From RHKX01 sp041393495 (lineage in GTDB: Bacteria > Actinomycetota > Thermoleophilia > Solirubrobacterales > 70-9): DNA of 64,000 nucleotides. The DNA lies in assembly GCA_041393495.1 (NCBI GenBank), contig JAWKKA010000003.1, positions 1 through 64,000 of the forward strand, in the 5' to 3' direction. This document shows positions 32,951 through 40,525 of the stretch, piece after piece. Positions within the stretch are counted from its first letter, which is position 1. Each line of letters begins with the position of its first letter. Both the position numbers and the translations under genes were made by a program. The notes beneath the pieces are model-generated. The model searched no databases. It was not told the origin of the DNA and saw only the letters and a list, made by a program, of their open reading frames with translations.

Positions 32951-34128
32951 CCGCCGGCGCCACGATGCCGGGATCGCCGCTCGAGGGGCTGACCGTCGTC
33001 GACTTCTCCCGGCTCTTCGCCGGACCGCTGTGCACGATGACGCTCGCCGATCTGGGCGCCGACGTCATCAAGGTCGAGGCTCCCGGCGGTGATGATGCGC
33101 GCCACTTCGGCCCCCCTTTCCTCGGCGGCGAGGGAATGAACTTCATGGCGTTGAACCGCGGCAAGCGCAGCGTCGTCCTCGACCTGAAGACCGACCGCGG
33201 TCGCGAGGCGGCGCGGCGGCTGACCCGGCGAGCCGACATCGTCGTTGAGAACTTCAGGCCTGGTGTCGCCGAGCGGCTCGGGATCGGCTACGAAGATGTC
33301 CGGGCCGGGAACGTGGCTGTGATCCATTGCTCGATCTCGGGATTCGGGCCGGCCGGAGAGCTGTCGGAGCGCCCCGCGCTCGACCTCATCCTCCAAGCCG
33401 TCTCCGGCGTGATGGCTCGGCAGGCCGACGGCGACGGCGCTCCGCGACTGCTCTGCGTCACGATCGCCGACACCTACGCCGCTGCGCAGGCCGTCCAGGG
33501 GATCCTCGCCGCACTGTTCGTTCGCGAGCGGGCCGGCGCCGGGCAGCGCGTCGAGGTGTCCCTGCTCGAGTCGATCCTCAGCGCACAGGCCTACCGGATC
33601 ATCTGCGACCCGGAGCGCCTCGAGTTCCCCGGTTGGGACGACACGGTCCCCTACCAGGCATTCGAGGCGGGAGACGGCGAATGGATCGCCGTCGCGGTGG
33701 TCTCGCCGGCGACCTGGAGGGCGCTCTGCTCGGCCATCGAACTGCCCGGTCTCGCTGGCGACGAGCGGTTCGCGTCGAATCCGTCGCGGGTCGACAACCG
33801 CGATGAGCTGATTCCGATCCTCGATCGGGAGTTCAGCAAGCGATCCCGCGCGGACTGGCTCGGGACACTCGACGCCGCCGGGGTCCCGTGCGCCCCCGTC
33901 CAAGAGCTGCGCGAGCTCATGACCGATCCGTCGATGCTCGCTTCGGGCGTCCTCGCGGAGCTCGACCACCCGACCGCGGGCCGGGTTCGCACCCTCGGCC
34001 CCGGCATCCGCCTGTCGTGTACTCCGGCGAGCGTCGGCACCCCGGCTCCACGCCTCGGCGAGCACACCGCCGAGATCCTCGAATCGCTCGGCATGGACCC
34101 CGCCGAGCTCGAGGCGGGCCTGCCGTAG
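32947..34128 (+). CDS. CaiB/BaiF type III CoA-transferase
   Basis: The 393-residue protein has the family start LTVVDFSRLFAGPLCTMTLA, the VENFRPGVAERLGIGYEDV block and the catalytic aspartate in RPALDLILQAVSGVM (D146). It should move CoA from a donor such as succinyl-CoA to a carboxylate. As the last gene of the coupled run, a reasonable substrate is the beta-keto acid made by the acetone-carboxylase-like enzyme, giving an acyl-CoA ready for thiolysis; this is inference. It is clearly different from the glutarate-linked CaiB protein at 13.3 kb. Its ATG overlaps the ligase stop codon. Confidence 0.87.
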   Translation: MTAGATMPGSPLEGLTVVDFSRLFAGPLCTMTLADLGADVIKVEAPGGDDARHFGPPFLGGEGMNFMALNRGKRSVVLDLKTDRGREAARRLTRRADIVVENFRPGVAERLGIGYEDVRAGNVAVIHCSISGFGPAGELSERPALDLILQAVSGVMARQADGDGAPRLLCVTIADTYAAAQAVQGILAALFVRERAGAGQRVEVSLLESILSAQAYRIICDPERLEFPGWDDTVPYQAFEAGDGEWIAVAVVSPATWRALCSAIELPGLAGDERFASNPSRVDNRDELIPILDREFSKRSRADWLGTLDAAGVPCAPVQELRELMTDPSMLASGVLAELDHPTAGRVRTLGPGIRLSCTPASVGTPAPRLGEHTAEILESLGMDPAELEAGLP

Positions 34129-34157
34129 AAGACGACCATCCCGATGCGCCGTGCCGC

Positions 34158-34163
34158 TAGGTT
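34158..34163 (+). promoter_or_regulatory. -10 hexamer TAGGTT, leaderless-type
   Basis: TAGGTT ends six bases before ATG 34170. It gives the VOC gene its own start of transcription 30-40 bases after the CoA-transferase stop. Confidence 0.45.
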
Positions 34164-34169
34164 GTGGCC

Positions 34170-34757
34170 ATGCGGAAGCTCCAGAGCCAGGGCGTCCACC
34201 ACATCACGCTGACCGGCGCCGACCGGCAGACGTCGATCGACTTCTGGGAGGGCGTGCTCGGCATGCCCTTCGTGTTCGAGCAGCCGAACCTCGACAACCC
34301 GTCCGAGAGCCACCTCTACTTCGATCCCGGCGACGGGCGGCTGATCACCGTCTTCACCGATGAGGACCGCGCCGGCGACCAGGAGCGGACGCCGACCGAG
34401 CCGGGCTGCGTCCACCACCTCGCCTTCGCCCTCTCGCAGGCGACGTTCCGGCAGGCGGTCGAGCGGCTCGACGAGCGCGGCATCAGCCACAGCGGTGTCA
34501 AGGATCGTGGCTTCATGGACTCGATCTACTTCAGGGACCCGCTCGGGCTGCTGATCGAGCTCGCCTCCTACCGCTTCGAGCCGCCCGCCGGTCACAGCCA
34601 CGCCGCGGTGCTGCTGGAGGCGCACCGGCTCCGGGTCGAGCGCGGCGACTACAACATCGCTGAGGTCCACCTCGCCGACGCGATCGAGAACCTCGTGACC
34701 CGCTCGCTCGGGACGCTGTCGGACGATCGCTCGCCGCGCGATCCCTACCGCCGCTGA
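34170..34757 (+). CDS. VOC-superfamily metalloprotein (glyoxalase/extradiol dioxygenase-like)
   Basis: The 195-residue protein has one complete vicinal-oxygen-chelate module: GVHHITLTG (metal His), a GCVHHLAFAL turn (second metal His), and YFRDPLGLLIELASY (metal Glu). A helical C-terminal extension follows from about residue 145. This two-His-one-Glu set fits ring-cleaving dioxygenases, glyoxalases and related isomerases; the substrate cannot be told. It follows the CoA-transferase by 41 bases but has its own leaderless-type -10, so it may not belong to the GntR operon. ATG 34170 was preferred over GTG 34164, which would lie immediately after the -10. Confidence 0.8.
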   Translation: MRKLQSQGVHHITLTGADRQTSIDFWEGVLGMPFVFEQPNLDNPSESHLYFDPGDGRLITVFTDEDRAGDQERTPTEPGCVHHLAFALSQATFRQAVERLDERGISHSGVKDRGFMDSIYFRDPLGLLIELASYRFEPPAGHSHAAVLLEAHRLRVERGDYNIAEVHLADAIENLVTRSLGTLSDDRSPRDPYRR

Positions 34758-34841
34758 GCGGCCCGTGGGGGCGCGGCCGGGAGGCGTGGGAACCGCCGTC
34801 GAGCCTGCCGCCGGACGGGCCGCGCCACGGAGCCACGGCAG

Positions 34842-34847
34842 TAGTTT
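34842..34847 (+). promoter_or_regulatory. -10 hexamer TAGTTT, leaderless-type
   Basis: TAGTTT ends six bases before ATG 34854 and decides that start for the alpha/beta hydrolase over the downstream ATGs at 34920 and 34929. Confidence 0.45.
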
Positions 34848-34853
34848 TCACCG

Positions 34854-35822
34854 ATGGATGCGGAGGCCGCCGCCGTCATCGTGCGGTGTTACCGGGGGGA
34901 ACGGACCGGCTGCGACGAGATGATCGCCATGAAGACAAAGACCGTGAATCTGCACGGGCGGCCCGTGACCTACGTCGAGGCGGGATCGGGGCCGGTCCTC
35001 CTGCTGATTCACGGGGTGGCGGGATCGTTCGAGAACTGGAATGCGGTGATCGAGCCGCTCGCCCGCCACCACACCGTCGTCGCCCCCGACCTGCCCGGCC
35101 ACGGCGGATCGGCGCCCTGCGGAGGCGACTACTCGCTCGGTGGCTTCGCCTCGACGATGCGGGACCTGCTGGTGGCGCTCGGCCACGAGCGGGCGACGCT
35201 CGTCGGGCACTCGCTCGGGGGCGGGATCGCGATGCAGTTCTCCTATCAGTTCCCCGACGTGGCCGAACGCCTGGTCCTCGTCTCGAGCGGTGGGCTCGGG
35301 CCCGAGGTGAGCGCCGTCCTTCGCGCCGCCGCGCTCCCCGGCGCCGACCTGTTCATCGCGACCACGGCCGCGGCTTCGCGCAAGGCCGGCGGCGCGATCG
35401 CCCGCGGGCTCGGCGCGATCGGCTTCCGCCCCAACCCCGACGTCGCCGAGGTCGCGCGCGGCTACAGCTCCCTCGCCGACGCCGAGCGCCGGGCCGCCTT
35501 CCTGGCGACGGTCCGCTCGGTGATCGGCACGGGCGGGCAGAAGATCCAGGCCGTCGACCGGCTCTACCTCGCCGAGGGGATGCCGGTCCTGATCGTCTGG
35601 GGCGAGCGGGACCCGATCATCCCCGCCCACCACGGCGAGGCCGCCCATGAGGCGATTGCGGGCAGCCGGCTCGAGATCTTCGAGGGCGCCGGCCACCTCC
35701 CCCAGCTCGAGCAGCCGGCCCGGTTCGTGAGCAGCCTCGAGCGCTTCCTCGAGGATTCCGAGCCGGCCCGCTTCGACCCGGGTCAGTGGAGCGCCCGCTT
35801 CCAGTCGTCGGCGTCGGCATGA
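34854..35822 (+). CDS. Alpha/beta-fold hydrolase
   Basis: The 322-residue protein has the oxyanion loop LLLIHGVAGS, the nucleophile elbow GHSLGGG, the acid in WGERDPIIP and the catalytic histidine in GAGHLPQLEQP, all as in meta-cleavage-product hydrolases, haloperoxidases and esterases. The first 25 residues precede the core domain; if translation began at ATG 34929 they would be missing, but the leaderless-type -10 at 34842 favours 34854. Its stop overlaps the ATG of the AdhE gene, an unexpected operon partner. The substrate is not predictable. Confidence 0.82.
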   Translation: MDAEAAAVIVRCYRGERTGCDEMIAMKTKTVNLHGRPVTYVEAGSGPVLLLIHGVAGSFENWNAVIEPLARHHTVVAPDLPGHGGSAPCGGDYSLGGFASTMRDLLVALGHERATLVGHSLGGGIAMQFSYQFPDVAERLVLVSSGGLGPEVSAVLRAAALPGADLFIATTAAASRKAGGAIARGLGAIGFRPNPDVAEVARGYSSLADAERRAAFLATVRSVIGTGGQKIQAVDRLYLAEGMPVLIVWGERDPIIPAHHGEAAHEAIAGSRLEIFEGAGHLPQLEQPARFVSSLERFLEDSEPARFDPGQWSARFQSSASA

Positions 35823-38440
35823 CCAGCACCACCGCTCAGGCGCCCCAGCCCCTCGCCGTCTCGGAGCTCGACGCGGACACCGCCCTGCGGCTCGACGAGT
35901 ACGTCGCCCGGGCCCAGCGGGCCGCCCGCGAGTTCCGTGCCTTCGACCAGGAGGCGGTGGACCGGATCGTCTGGTCGATGGTCGTCGCCGGGCTCGAGAA
36001 CGCCTTCGAGCTCGCCGAGCTGGCCATGTCCGAGACCGGGTTCGGCGTGCTCGAGGACAAGGTCGTCAAGAACTACATCGCGACCGAGTTCCTCTACGAC
36101 TACCTGAAGGACAAGCCGTCGGTCGGGGTGATCGAGGCCGATCGCGAGCGCGGCATCGAGTACGTCGCCGAGCCGATCGGCGTCGTGCTGGCGCTGCTGC
36201 CGATCACCAACCCGACATCGACGGCGCTGTTCAAGGCGATCGTCGCCGCGAAGACGCGCAACGCGATGATCTTCCGGCCCTCGGCCCGAGCCGCGCGATG
36301 CGCGATCCGGGCGATCGAGGTCCTCGAGGCGGCGGGTCGCGAGGCCGGCCTTCCCGCGGGTGCCCTGCAGGTCATCCCCGATCCGACCCTCGACGTCTCC
36401 CAGTACCTGTTCCACCACGACGGGATCGACCTGATCTGGACGACCGGCGGACCGAAGGCGGTGGCGGCGGCGAACGCCTCGGGCAAGCCGTGCATCAGCG
36501 TCGGCGCCGGCAACGCCCCCGTCTACGTCCACCGCAGCGCCGACCTGAAGATGGCCGTCACCGACATCCTCATCTCGAAGACGTTCGACGCATCGGTGAT
36601 CTGTCCCGCCGAGCAGACCTGCGTCGCCGACGACGCGATCTTCGACGAGCTGGTCGCCGAGTTCCGGCGGATGGGCGCGCGGATCCTCACGCCCGACGAG
36701 GTCGAGGCGCTGGCGACAGCGACGTTCGACGGGGAGGGCAACCCGAGGCTCGAGGCGCTCGGCCGCTCCTGCGTCAACCTCGGCGCGCTCGCCGGCATCG
36801 AGGTCGACCCCGATGACAAGGTCCTGATCGCCCCCCTCGACCCCGATCTCGACGCGCTCTCGCGGCACGCGTTCATGCAGGAGAAGCTGATGCCGGTCCT
36901 CGGCCTCGTCCGCTCACCGTCGGTCGAGCACGGCATCGAGGCCTGCGTGCTGGTGACCGAGAACGGCGGCCTCGGCCACACCTCGGCGATCTACGCGACC
37001 GACGAGGAGGTGATCGACCGCTTCTCGACCGCGATCAGGACCGGTCGGATCCTCGTCAACGCGCCGACGGCGGTCGGCGCCCTCGGCGGTATCTACAACT
37101 CGATGACCCCGACCTTCTCGCTCGGCTGCGGGACGTGGGGAGGCTCGAACACGACCGACAACATCAACTACCGCAACCTGCTCAACGTCAAGGCCGTCTC
37201 GCGGCGGCAGGCGCCGCCGCAGTGGTTCCGGGTCCCGTCCGACACCTACTTCAACGCCGGCTCGCTCGCGAACCTCTCGCAGGTCGGAGCGCGCCGCGTC
37301 CTGCTCGTCACCGACGCCGACACCGAGGAGAGGGGGGTGCCGGACCTGCTGCGGCCGCACCTCGGCGACGCCGCCGTGCACATCTTCGCGGACATCCTCC
37401 CGGAGCCCGATGAGGCGCAGATCCGCGCCGGGATCGCGACGATCGACGGCTTCGACCCCGACACGATCGTCGCCGTCGGCGGCGGCTCGGTGCTCGATGC
37501 GGCGAAGGCGATGCGGCTCTTCCACGAGAGCCCGGAGCTCGAGATCCGCGAGCTCTCGCTGCCGTTCCTCGACGCCCGCAAGCGCGTCGCGCACTATCCG
37601 GACCAGCAGCACTCGTGCCGCCTGATCGCCGTCCCGACGACGGCGGGCACCGGCTCGGAGGTGTCGCCGGCCGCAGTCGTCACGGTCGGGGACCGCAAGG
37701 TGACGCTTGTCGACTACTCGCTCGTGCCCGACATGGCCGTCGTCGACCCGACCCTGACCTTGACGATGCCACCGAGCGTCACGGCCGATACCGGGATCGA
37801 CGCCCTGACCCACGCGCTCGAGGCCTACGTCTCGATCTTCGCCTCCCCCTACACGGACGCCTTCTGCCTGCAGGCGATCCACCTGATCCTCGAATCGCTG
37901 CCGCGCGCCTGGCGCGACGGCTCCGACCTCGAGGCGCGGACGCAGATGGCGAACGCCGCGACGATCGCCGGGCTCGCGTTCTCGAACGCCTTCGTCGGGG
38001 TCAACCATGCGCTCGCGCACGCCGTCGGGGCTCGCTTCGGGATCCCGCACGGTCGCGCCAACGCGATCTTCCTGCCGCACGTGCTCCGCTACAACGCCTC
38101 GCTGCCGAGCAAGTTCATGCCGGCGCCCGGCTACTCGGCCTACGTCGCCCCCGAGAAGTACGCGCAGATCGCCTACGTGATCGGCCTCGGCGGGAAGACG
38201 GAGGAGATCGCCCGGGGGCGGCTGTTCGAGCGGGTCGACGGCCTGCTCGCCGAGGTCGGGATGCCGGCGACGGTCGTCGCCGCGGGGGTCGAGGCGGCGG
38301 ACTACGAGGCTGCCCTGGCGGACCTGACCAGGGCGGCGTTCGCCGACCCGAGCATCAAGACCAACCCGCGGATCCCGCTGATCGCCGAGCTCGCCGTGCT
38401 GCTCGAAGCGGGTCTGGACGGCGGCCGCCCGGCCGACTGA
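35819..38440 (+). CDS. adhE: Bifunctional aldehyde-alcohol dehydrogenase
   Basis: The 873-residue protein is a full AdhE. The N-terminal half (about 1-430) is a CoA-acylating aldehyde dehydrogenase with the catalytic cysteine in ASVICPAEQT (C262) and FGNGSN-like NAPTAVGALGGIYN landmarks. The C-terminal half (about 460-870) is an iron-type alcohol dehydrogenase with NAD motif AVGGGSVLDAAKA and iron ligands in DTGIDALTHALE, VNHALAHAVG and IPHGRANA. It would interconvert acetyl-CoA (or another acyl-CoA), aldehyde and alcohol. Most AdhEs are fermentative. An in-frame GTG at 35786 would add 11 residues, but the 4-bp overlap with the hydrolase stop supports ATG 35819. Confidence 0.9.
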   Translation: MTSTTAQAPQPLAVSELDADTALRLDEYVARAQRAAREFRAFDQEAVDRIVWSMVVAGLENAFELAELAMSETGFGVLEDKVVKNYIATEFLYDYLKDKPSVGVIEADRERGIEYVAEPIGVVLALLPITNPTSTALFKAIVAAKTRNAMIFRPSARAARCAIRAIEVLEAAGREAGLPAGALQVIPDPTLDVSQYLFHHDGIDLIWTTGGPKAVAAANASGKPCISVGAGNAPVYVHRSADLKMAVTDILISKTFDASVICPAEQTCVADDAIFDELVAEFRRMGARILTPDEVEALATATFDGEGNPRLEALGRSCVNLGALAGIEVDPDDKVLIAPLDPDLDALSRHAFMQEKLMPVLGLVRSPSVEHGIEACVLVTENGGLGHTSAIYATDEEVIDRFSTAIRTGRILVNAPTAVGALGGIYNSMTPTFSLGCGTWGGSNTTDNINYRNLLNVKAVSRRQAPPQWFRVPSDTYFNAGSLANLSQVGARRVLLVTDADTEERGVPDLLRPHLGDAAVHIFADILPEPDEAQIRAGIATIDGFDPDTIVAVGGGSVLDAAKAMRLFHESPELEIRELSLPFLDARKRVAHYPDQQHSCRLIAVPTTAGTGSEVSPAAVVTVGDRKVTLVDYSLVPDMAVVDPTLTLTMPPSVTADTGIDALTHALEAYVSIFASPYTDAFCLQAIHLILESLPRAWRDGSDLEARTQMANAATIAGLAFSNAFVGVNHALAHAVGARFGIPHGRANAIFLPHVLRYNASLPSKFMPAPGYSAYVAPEKYAQIAYVIGLGGKTEEIARGRLFERVDGLLAEVGMPATVVAAGVEAADYEAALADLTRAAFADPSIKTNPRIPLIAELAVLLEAGLDGGRPAD

Positions 38441-38479
38441 GGCGATCGCCGGGCTCAGCCCGTCCCGCGCGCCCCGCCG

Positions 38480-38524
38480 CGAGCGACGAATAGTTCCCAG
38501 TATCTGTGAGTTATTCGTCGCTCG
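38480..38524. terminator. 21-bp bidirectional hairpin between converging genes
   Basis: The 45-base element is CGAGCGACGAATA plus eight further bases, a TAT loop and the matching strand. As RNA it gives 13 perfect outer pairs, two G-U wobbles and one mismatch, then closes at CAG-UAU-CUG. It is markedly AT-richer than its surroundings. It lies 40 bases after the AdhE stop and 21 bases after the stop of the opposite-strand zinc protein gene, so it probably terminates both transcripts. Confidence 0.75.
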
Positions 38525-38545
38525 GCTGGGGTCGGGCGGCGGCGC

Positions 38546-38725
38546 CTACAGATCCGGCGGCTCCTCCTCGATCTCCTCGGGCACGTAGCCGGTGCCGCCA
38601 CAGTTGTCGCAGTCGCCGGCCTCGGTGACGCCGGTGCCCTCGCAGACCGGGCAGAGCATCTCGCCCTCGTCCGCCGCGAGGTCCTCCTCGGCGGCATCGA
38701 GCTCGTCGCGCTCTTCGCTGGCCAT
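38546..38725 (-). CDS. Small CxxCxGxG zinc protein coupled to Hsp20
   Basis: The 59-residue acidic protein carries exactly two DnaJ-type zinc repeats, CPVCEGTG and CDNCGGTG, spaced like one zinc centre of the DnaJ cysteine-rich domain, flanked by Asp/Glu-rich tails. There is no J domain or client-binding domain. It follows the Hsp20 gene by 11 bases, with GGAG five bases before ATG 38725, and is cotranscribed with it. I infer a role as a minimal zinc module working with, or regulating, the chaperone. A GTG at 38740 overlapping the Hsp20 stop would add five residues. Confidence 0.75.
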   Translation of the reverse strand: MASEERDELDAAEEDLAADEGEMLCPVCEGTGVTEAGDCDNCGGTGYVPEEIEEEPPDL

Positions 38726-38736
38726 GCGGTCTCCGG

Positions 38737-39189
38737 TCACTTCCTCGGCTTGACTTCGACGACCTTATCGCCTGCGTCGCCGCTTCCCCCGCCCGCGTCC
38801 TTCGGGCGCGGGATCGTGACGACGAGGACGCCGTCGTCGATCGTCGCCTCGACATCGTCCGCGGTGACGCCCCGGGGGATCGCCATCGTCCGCGAGAACG
38901 AGCCGTAGCGGCGCTCGCGGCGGACGTAGTTCTCCCGCTTCTCCTCGGTCTCCTCGCGATGCTCGGCGGCGACCTTGAGGATGCCGTCCTCGACGGCGAC
39001 CTCGACGTCGTCGGGCTTGATCCCGGGGACGTCGGCGCGGAGCTCGTAGTGGTCGTCGCGGTCGATCACGTCGACGGCGAGCCGCCAGGGGTGGGTGCCG
39101 GCCTGCGTCAGCTCCTCGACCGTCCGGTCGAAGCGCTCGCGGAGCTCCGCGAGGTCGGCGAAGGGATGGGGGGTGAGTCCTGAAGCCAT
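38737..39189 (-). CDS. Small heat shock protein, Hsp20/alpha-crystallin family
   Basis: The 150-residue protein has an alpha-crystallin domain at about 35-130 (WRLAVDVIDRDDHYELRADV, then VEDGILKVAAEHREE, and the RRERRYGSFSRTMAIPRGV block) followed by a Gly/Asp-rich tail. It should bind unfolding proteins in an ATP-independent way. A textbook AGGAGGT Shine-Dalgarno precedes the ATG, and a -10-like TAGCCT (minus strand, 39228-39233) gives a leadered transcript of about 30 nt. I see no HAIR or CIRCE element upstream. The zinc protein gene follows 11 bases later. Confidence 0.9.
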   Translation of the reverse strand: MASGLTPHPFADLAELRERFDRTVEELTQAGTHPWRLAVDVIDRDDHYELRADVPGIKPDDVEVAVEDGILKVAAEHREETEEKRENYVRRERRYGSFSRTMAIPRGVTADDVEATIDDGVLVVTIPRPKDAGGGSGDAGDKVVEVKPRK

Positions 39190-39297
39190 GCCTACCTCCT
39201 CGGTCGGGCCTTCCTCCAGCGCAGCCGAGGCTACTCCCGCGGCGGCGCGGCTGAAACTGCGGCCAGCACCGGATCGGGGTCCGTAGTCCCCACCCGC

Positions 39298-40503
39298 TCA
39301 GAGCGTCGCGAGAACGCCGTTGACCCGTTCGAGCAGCCAGTCGAGCTCGTCGCTGCTCGTCGTCAGCGGCGGGGCGAAGCGGATCGTCCGGGCCTGCGTC
39401 TCCTTCGCCAGCACGCCGACGGCCATCAGCTCCATGCAAGCGGCCCTCGCGTTCGCCCCGGCGGCGCCGACGTCGACCCCGAGCCAGAGGCCACGCTGGC
39501 GGATCCCGGTCACGGCAGGATGGGCGGCGGCCCGCAGCGAGTCGGCGAAGCGGGCGCCGAGGTCGCGCGCGCTCCGCTGCAGCGACCCGTCCCCGAGCAG
39601 CTCGATCACCGCGACCGCGACCGCGCAGGCGAGCGGGTTGCCGCCGAACGTGCTGCCGTGCTGCCCGGGCCGGAACAGCCCGAGCACCTCGTCGCTTCCG
39701 ACGACGGCCGAGATCGGCACGATCCCACCCCCGAGCGCCTTGCCGAGCAGCATCAGGTCGGGCCGCACCTCCTCCTGCTGACAGGCGAAGGTCCGCCCGG
39801 TCCGGCCGAGCCCGGACTGGATCTCGTCGGCGACGAGCAGCACGCTGGCCTCGTCGCAGAGCGCCCGGGCCCCGGCCAGGTAGCCGTCGGGCGGGATGAT
39901 CACGCCGGCCTCGCCCTGGACCGGCTCGACGAGGAACGCGACCGTATCGGGGTCGAGAGCGGCCTCGAGCGCGGCGAGATCGCCGTAGGGGACCGCCTCG
40001 AAGCCGGGCGTGTAGGGGCCGAAGCCGGTGCGCGCCTCCTCGTCGTCGGAGAACGAGATGATCGTCGTCGTCCGCCCGTGGAAGTTGCCTTTGCAGACGA
40101 CGATCTTCGCCCGGCCCGGCGCGACGCCCTTGACCTCGTAGCCCCACTTTCGAGCCGCCTTGATCGCCGTCTCGACGGCCTCGGCGCCGGTGTTCATCGG
40201 CAGGACCCGGTCCATCCCGCAGAGGCCGGCGACGTCGCGGCAGAAGGCGCCGAGACGGTCGTTGCGGAACGCGCGGCTCGTCAGCGTCAGCCGGTCGAGC
40301 TGCTCGCGCGCGGCGGCGACGAGTCGTGGATGGCGGTGGCCGAAGTTCAGCGCCGAGTAGGCCGAGAGCGCGTCGAAGTAGCGGCGTCCGTCGACGTCTT
40401 CGACCCACGAGCCCTCGCCGCGGCTGATCACGACGGGGAGCGGGGCGTAGTTGTGGACGCCGTGCTCCTCTTCGAGCCGCGTCGGATCTTCGGCATCGCT
40501 CAC
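39298..40503 (-). CDS. rocD: Ornithine aminotransferase (ornithine-oxo-acid transaminase)
   Basis: The 401-residue class III aminotransferase begins with GVHNYAPLPVVISRGEGSWV, the RocD hallmark, and has FSALNFGH-like ALSAYSALNFGHRHP, NTGAEAVETAIKAARKWGY, the PLP-aspartate region LLVADEIQSGLGRTG and the Schiff-base lysine in LMLLGKALGGG. It should convert ornithine and 2-oxoglutarate to glutamate semialdehyde (P5C) and glutamate. Its length equals that of RocD. The start is GTG 40503. The divergent proline dehydrogenase/P5C dehydrogenase pair, 22 bases away, would take P5C on to glutamate. Confidence 0.87.
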   Translation of the reverse strand: MSDAEDPTRLEEEHGVHNYAPLPVVISRGEGSWVEDVDGRRYFDALSAYSALNFGHRHPRLVAAAREQLDRLTLTSRAFRNDRLGAFCRDVAGLCGMDRVLPMNTGAEAVETAIKAARKWGYEVKGVAPGRAKIVVCKGNFHGRTTTIISFSDDEEARTGFGPYTPGFEAVPYGDLAALEAALDPDTVAFLVEPVQGEAGVIIPPDGYLAGARALCDEASVLLVADEIQSGLGRTGRTFACQQEEVRPDLMLLGKALGGGIVPISAVVGSDEVLGLFRPGQHGSTFGGNPLACAVAVAVIELLGDGSLQRSARDLGARFADSLRAAAHPAVTGIRQRGLWLGVDVGAAGANARAACMELMAVGVLAKETQARTIRFAPPLTTSSDELDWLLERVNGVLATL

Positions 40504-40511
40504 GGTGGAGT

Positions 40512-40517
40512 GATACT
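40512..40517 (+). promoter_or_regulatory. -10 hexamer GATACT, leaderless-type
   Basis: GATACT ends eight bases before the proline dehydrogenase ATG at 40526. The whole rocD/putA divergent region is only 22 bp, so promoters of both genes must overlap. Confidence 0.4.
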
Positions 40518-40525
40518 TAGCATCG

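Noticed and set aside
39190..39297. HspR (HAIR) or CIRCE element upstream of Hsp20
   Set aside because: No CTTGAGT/ACTCAAG or TTAGCACTC-type inverted repeat is present in this gap.
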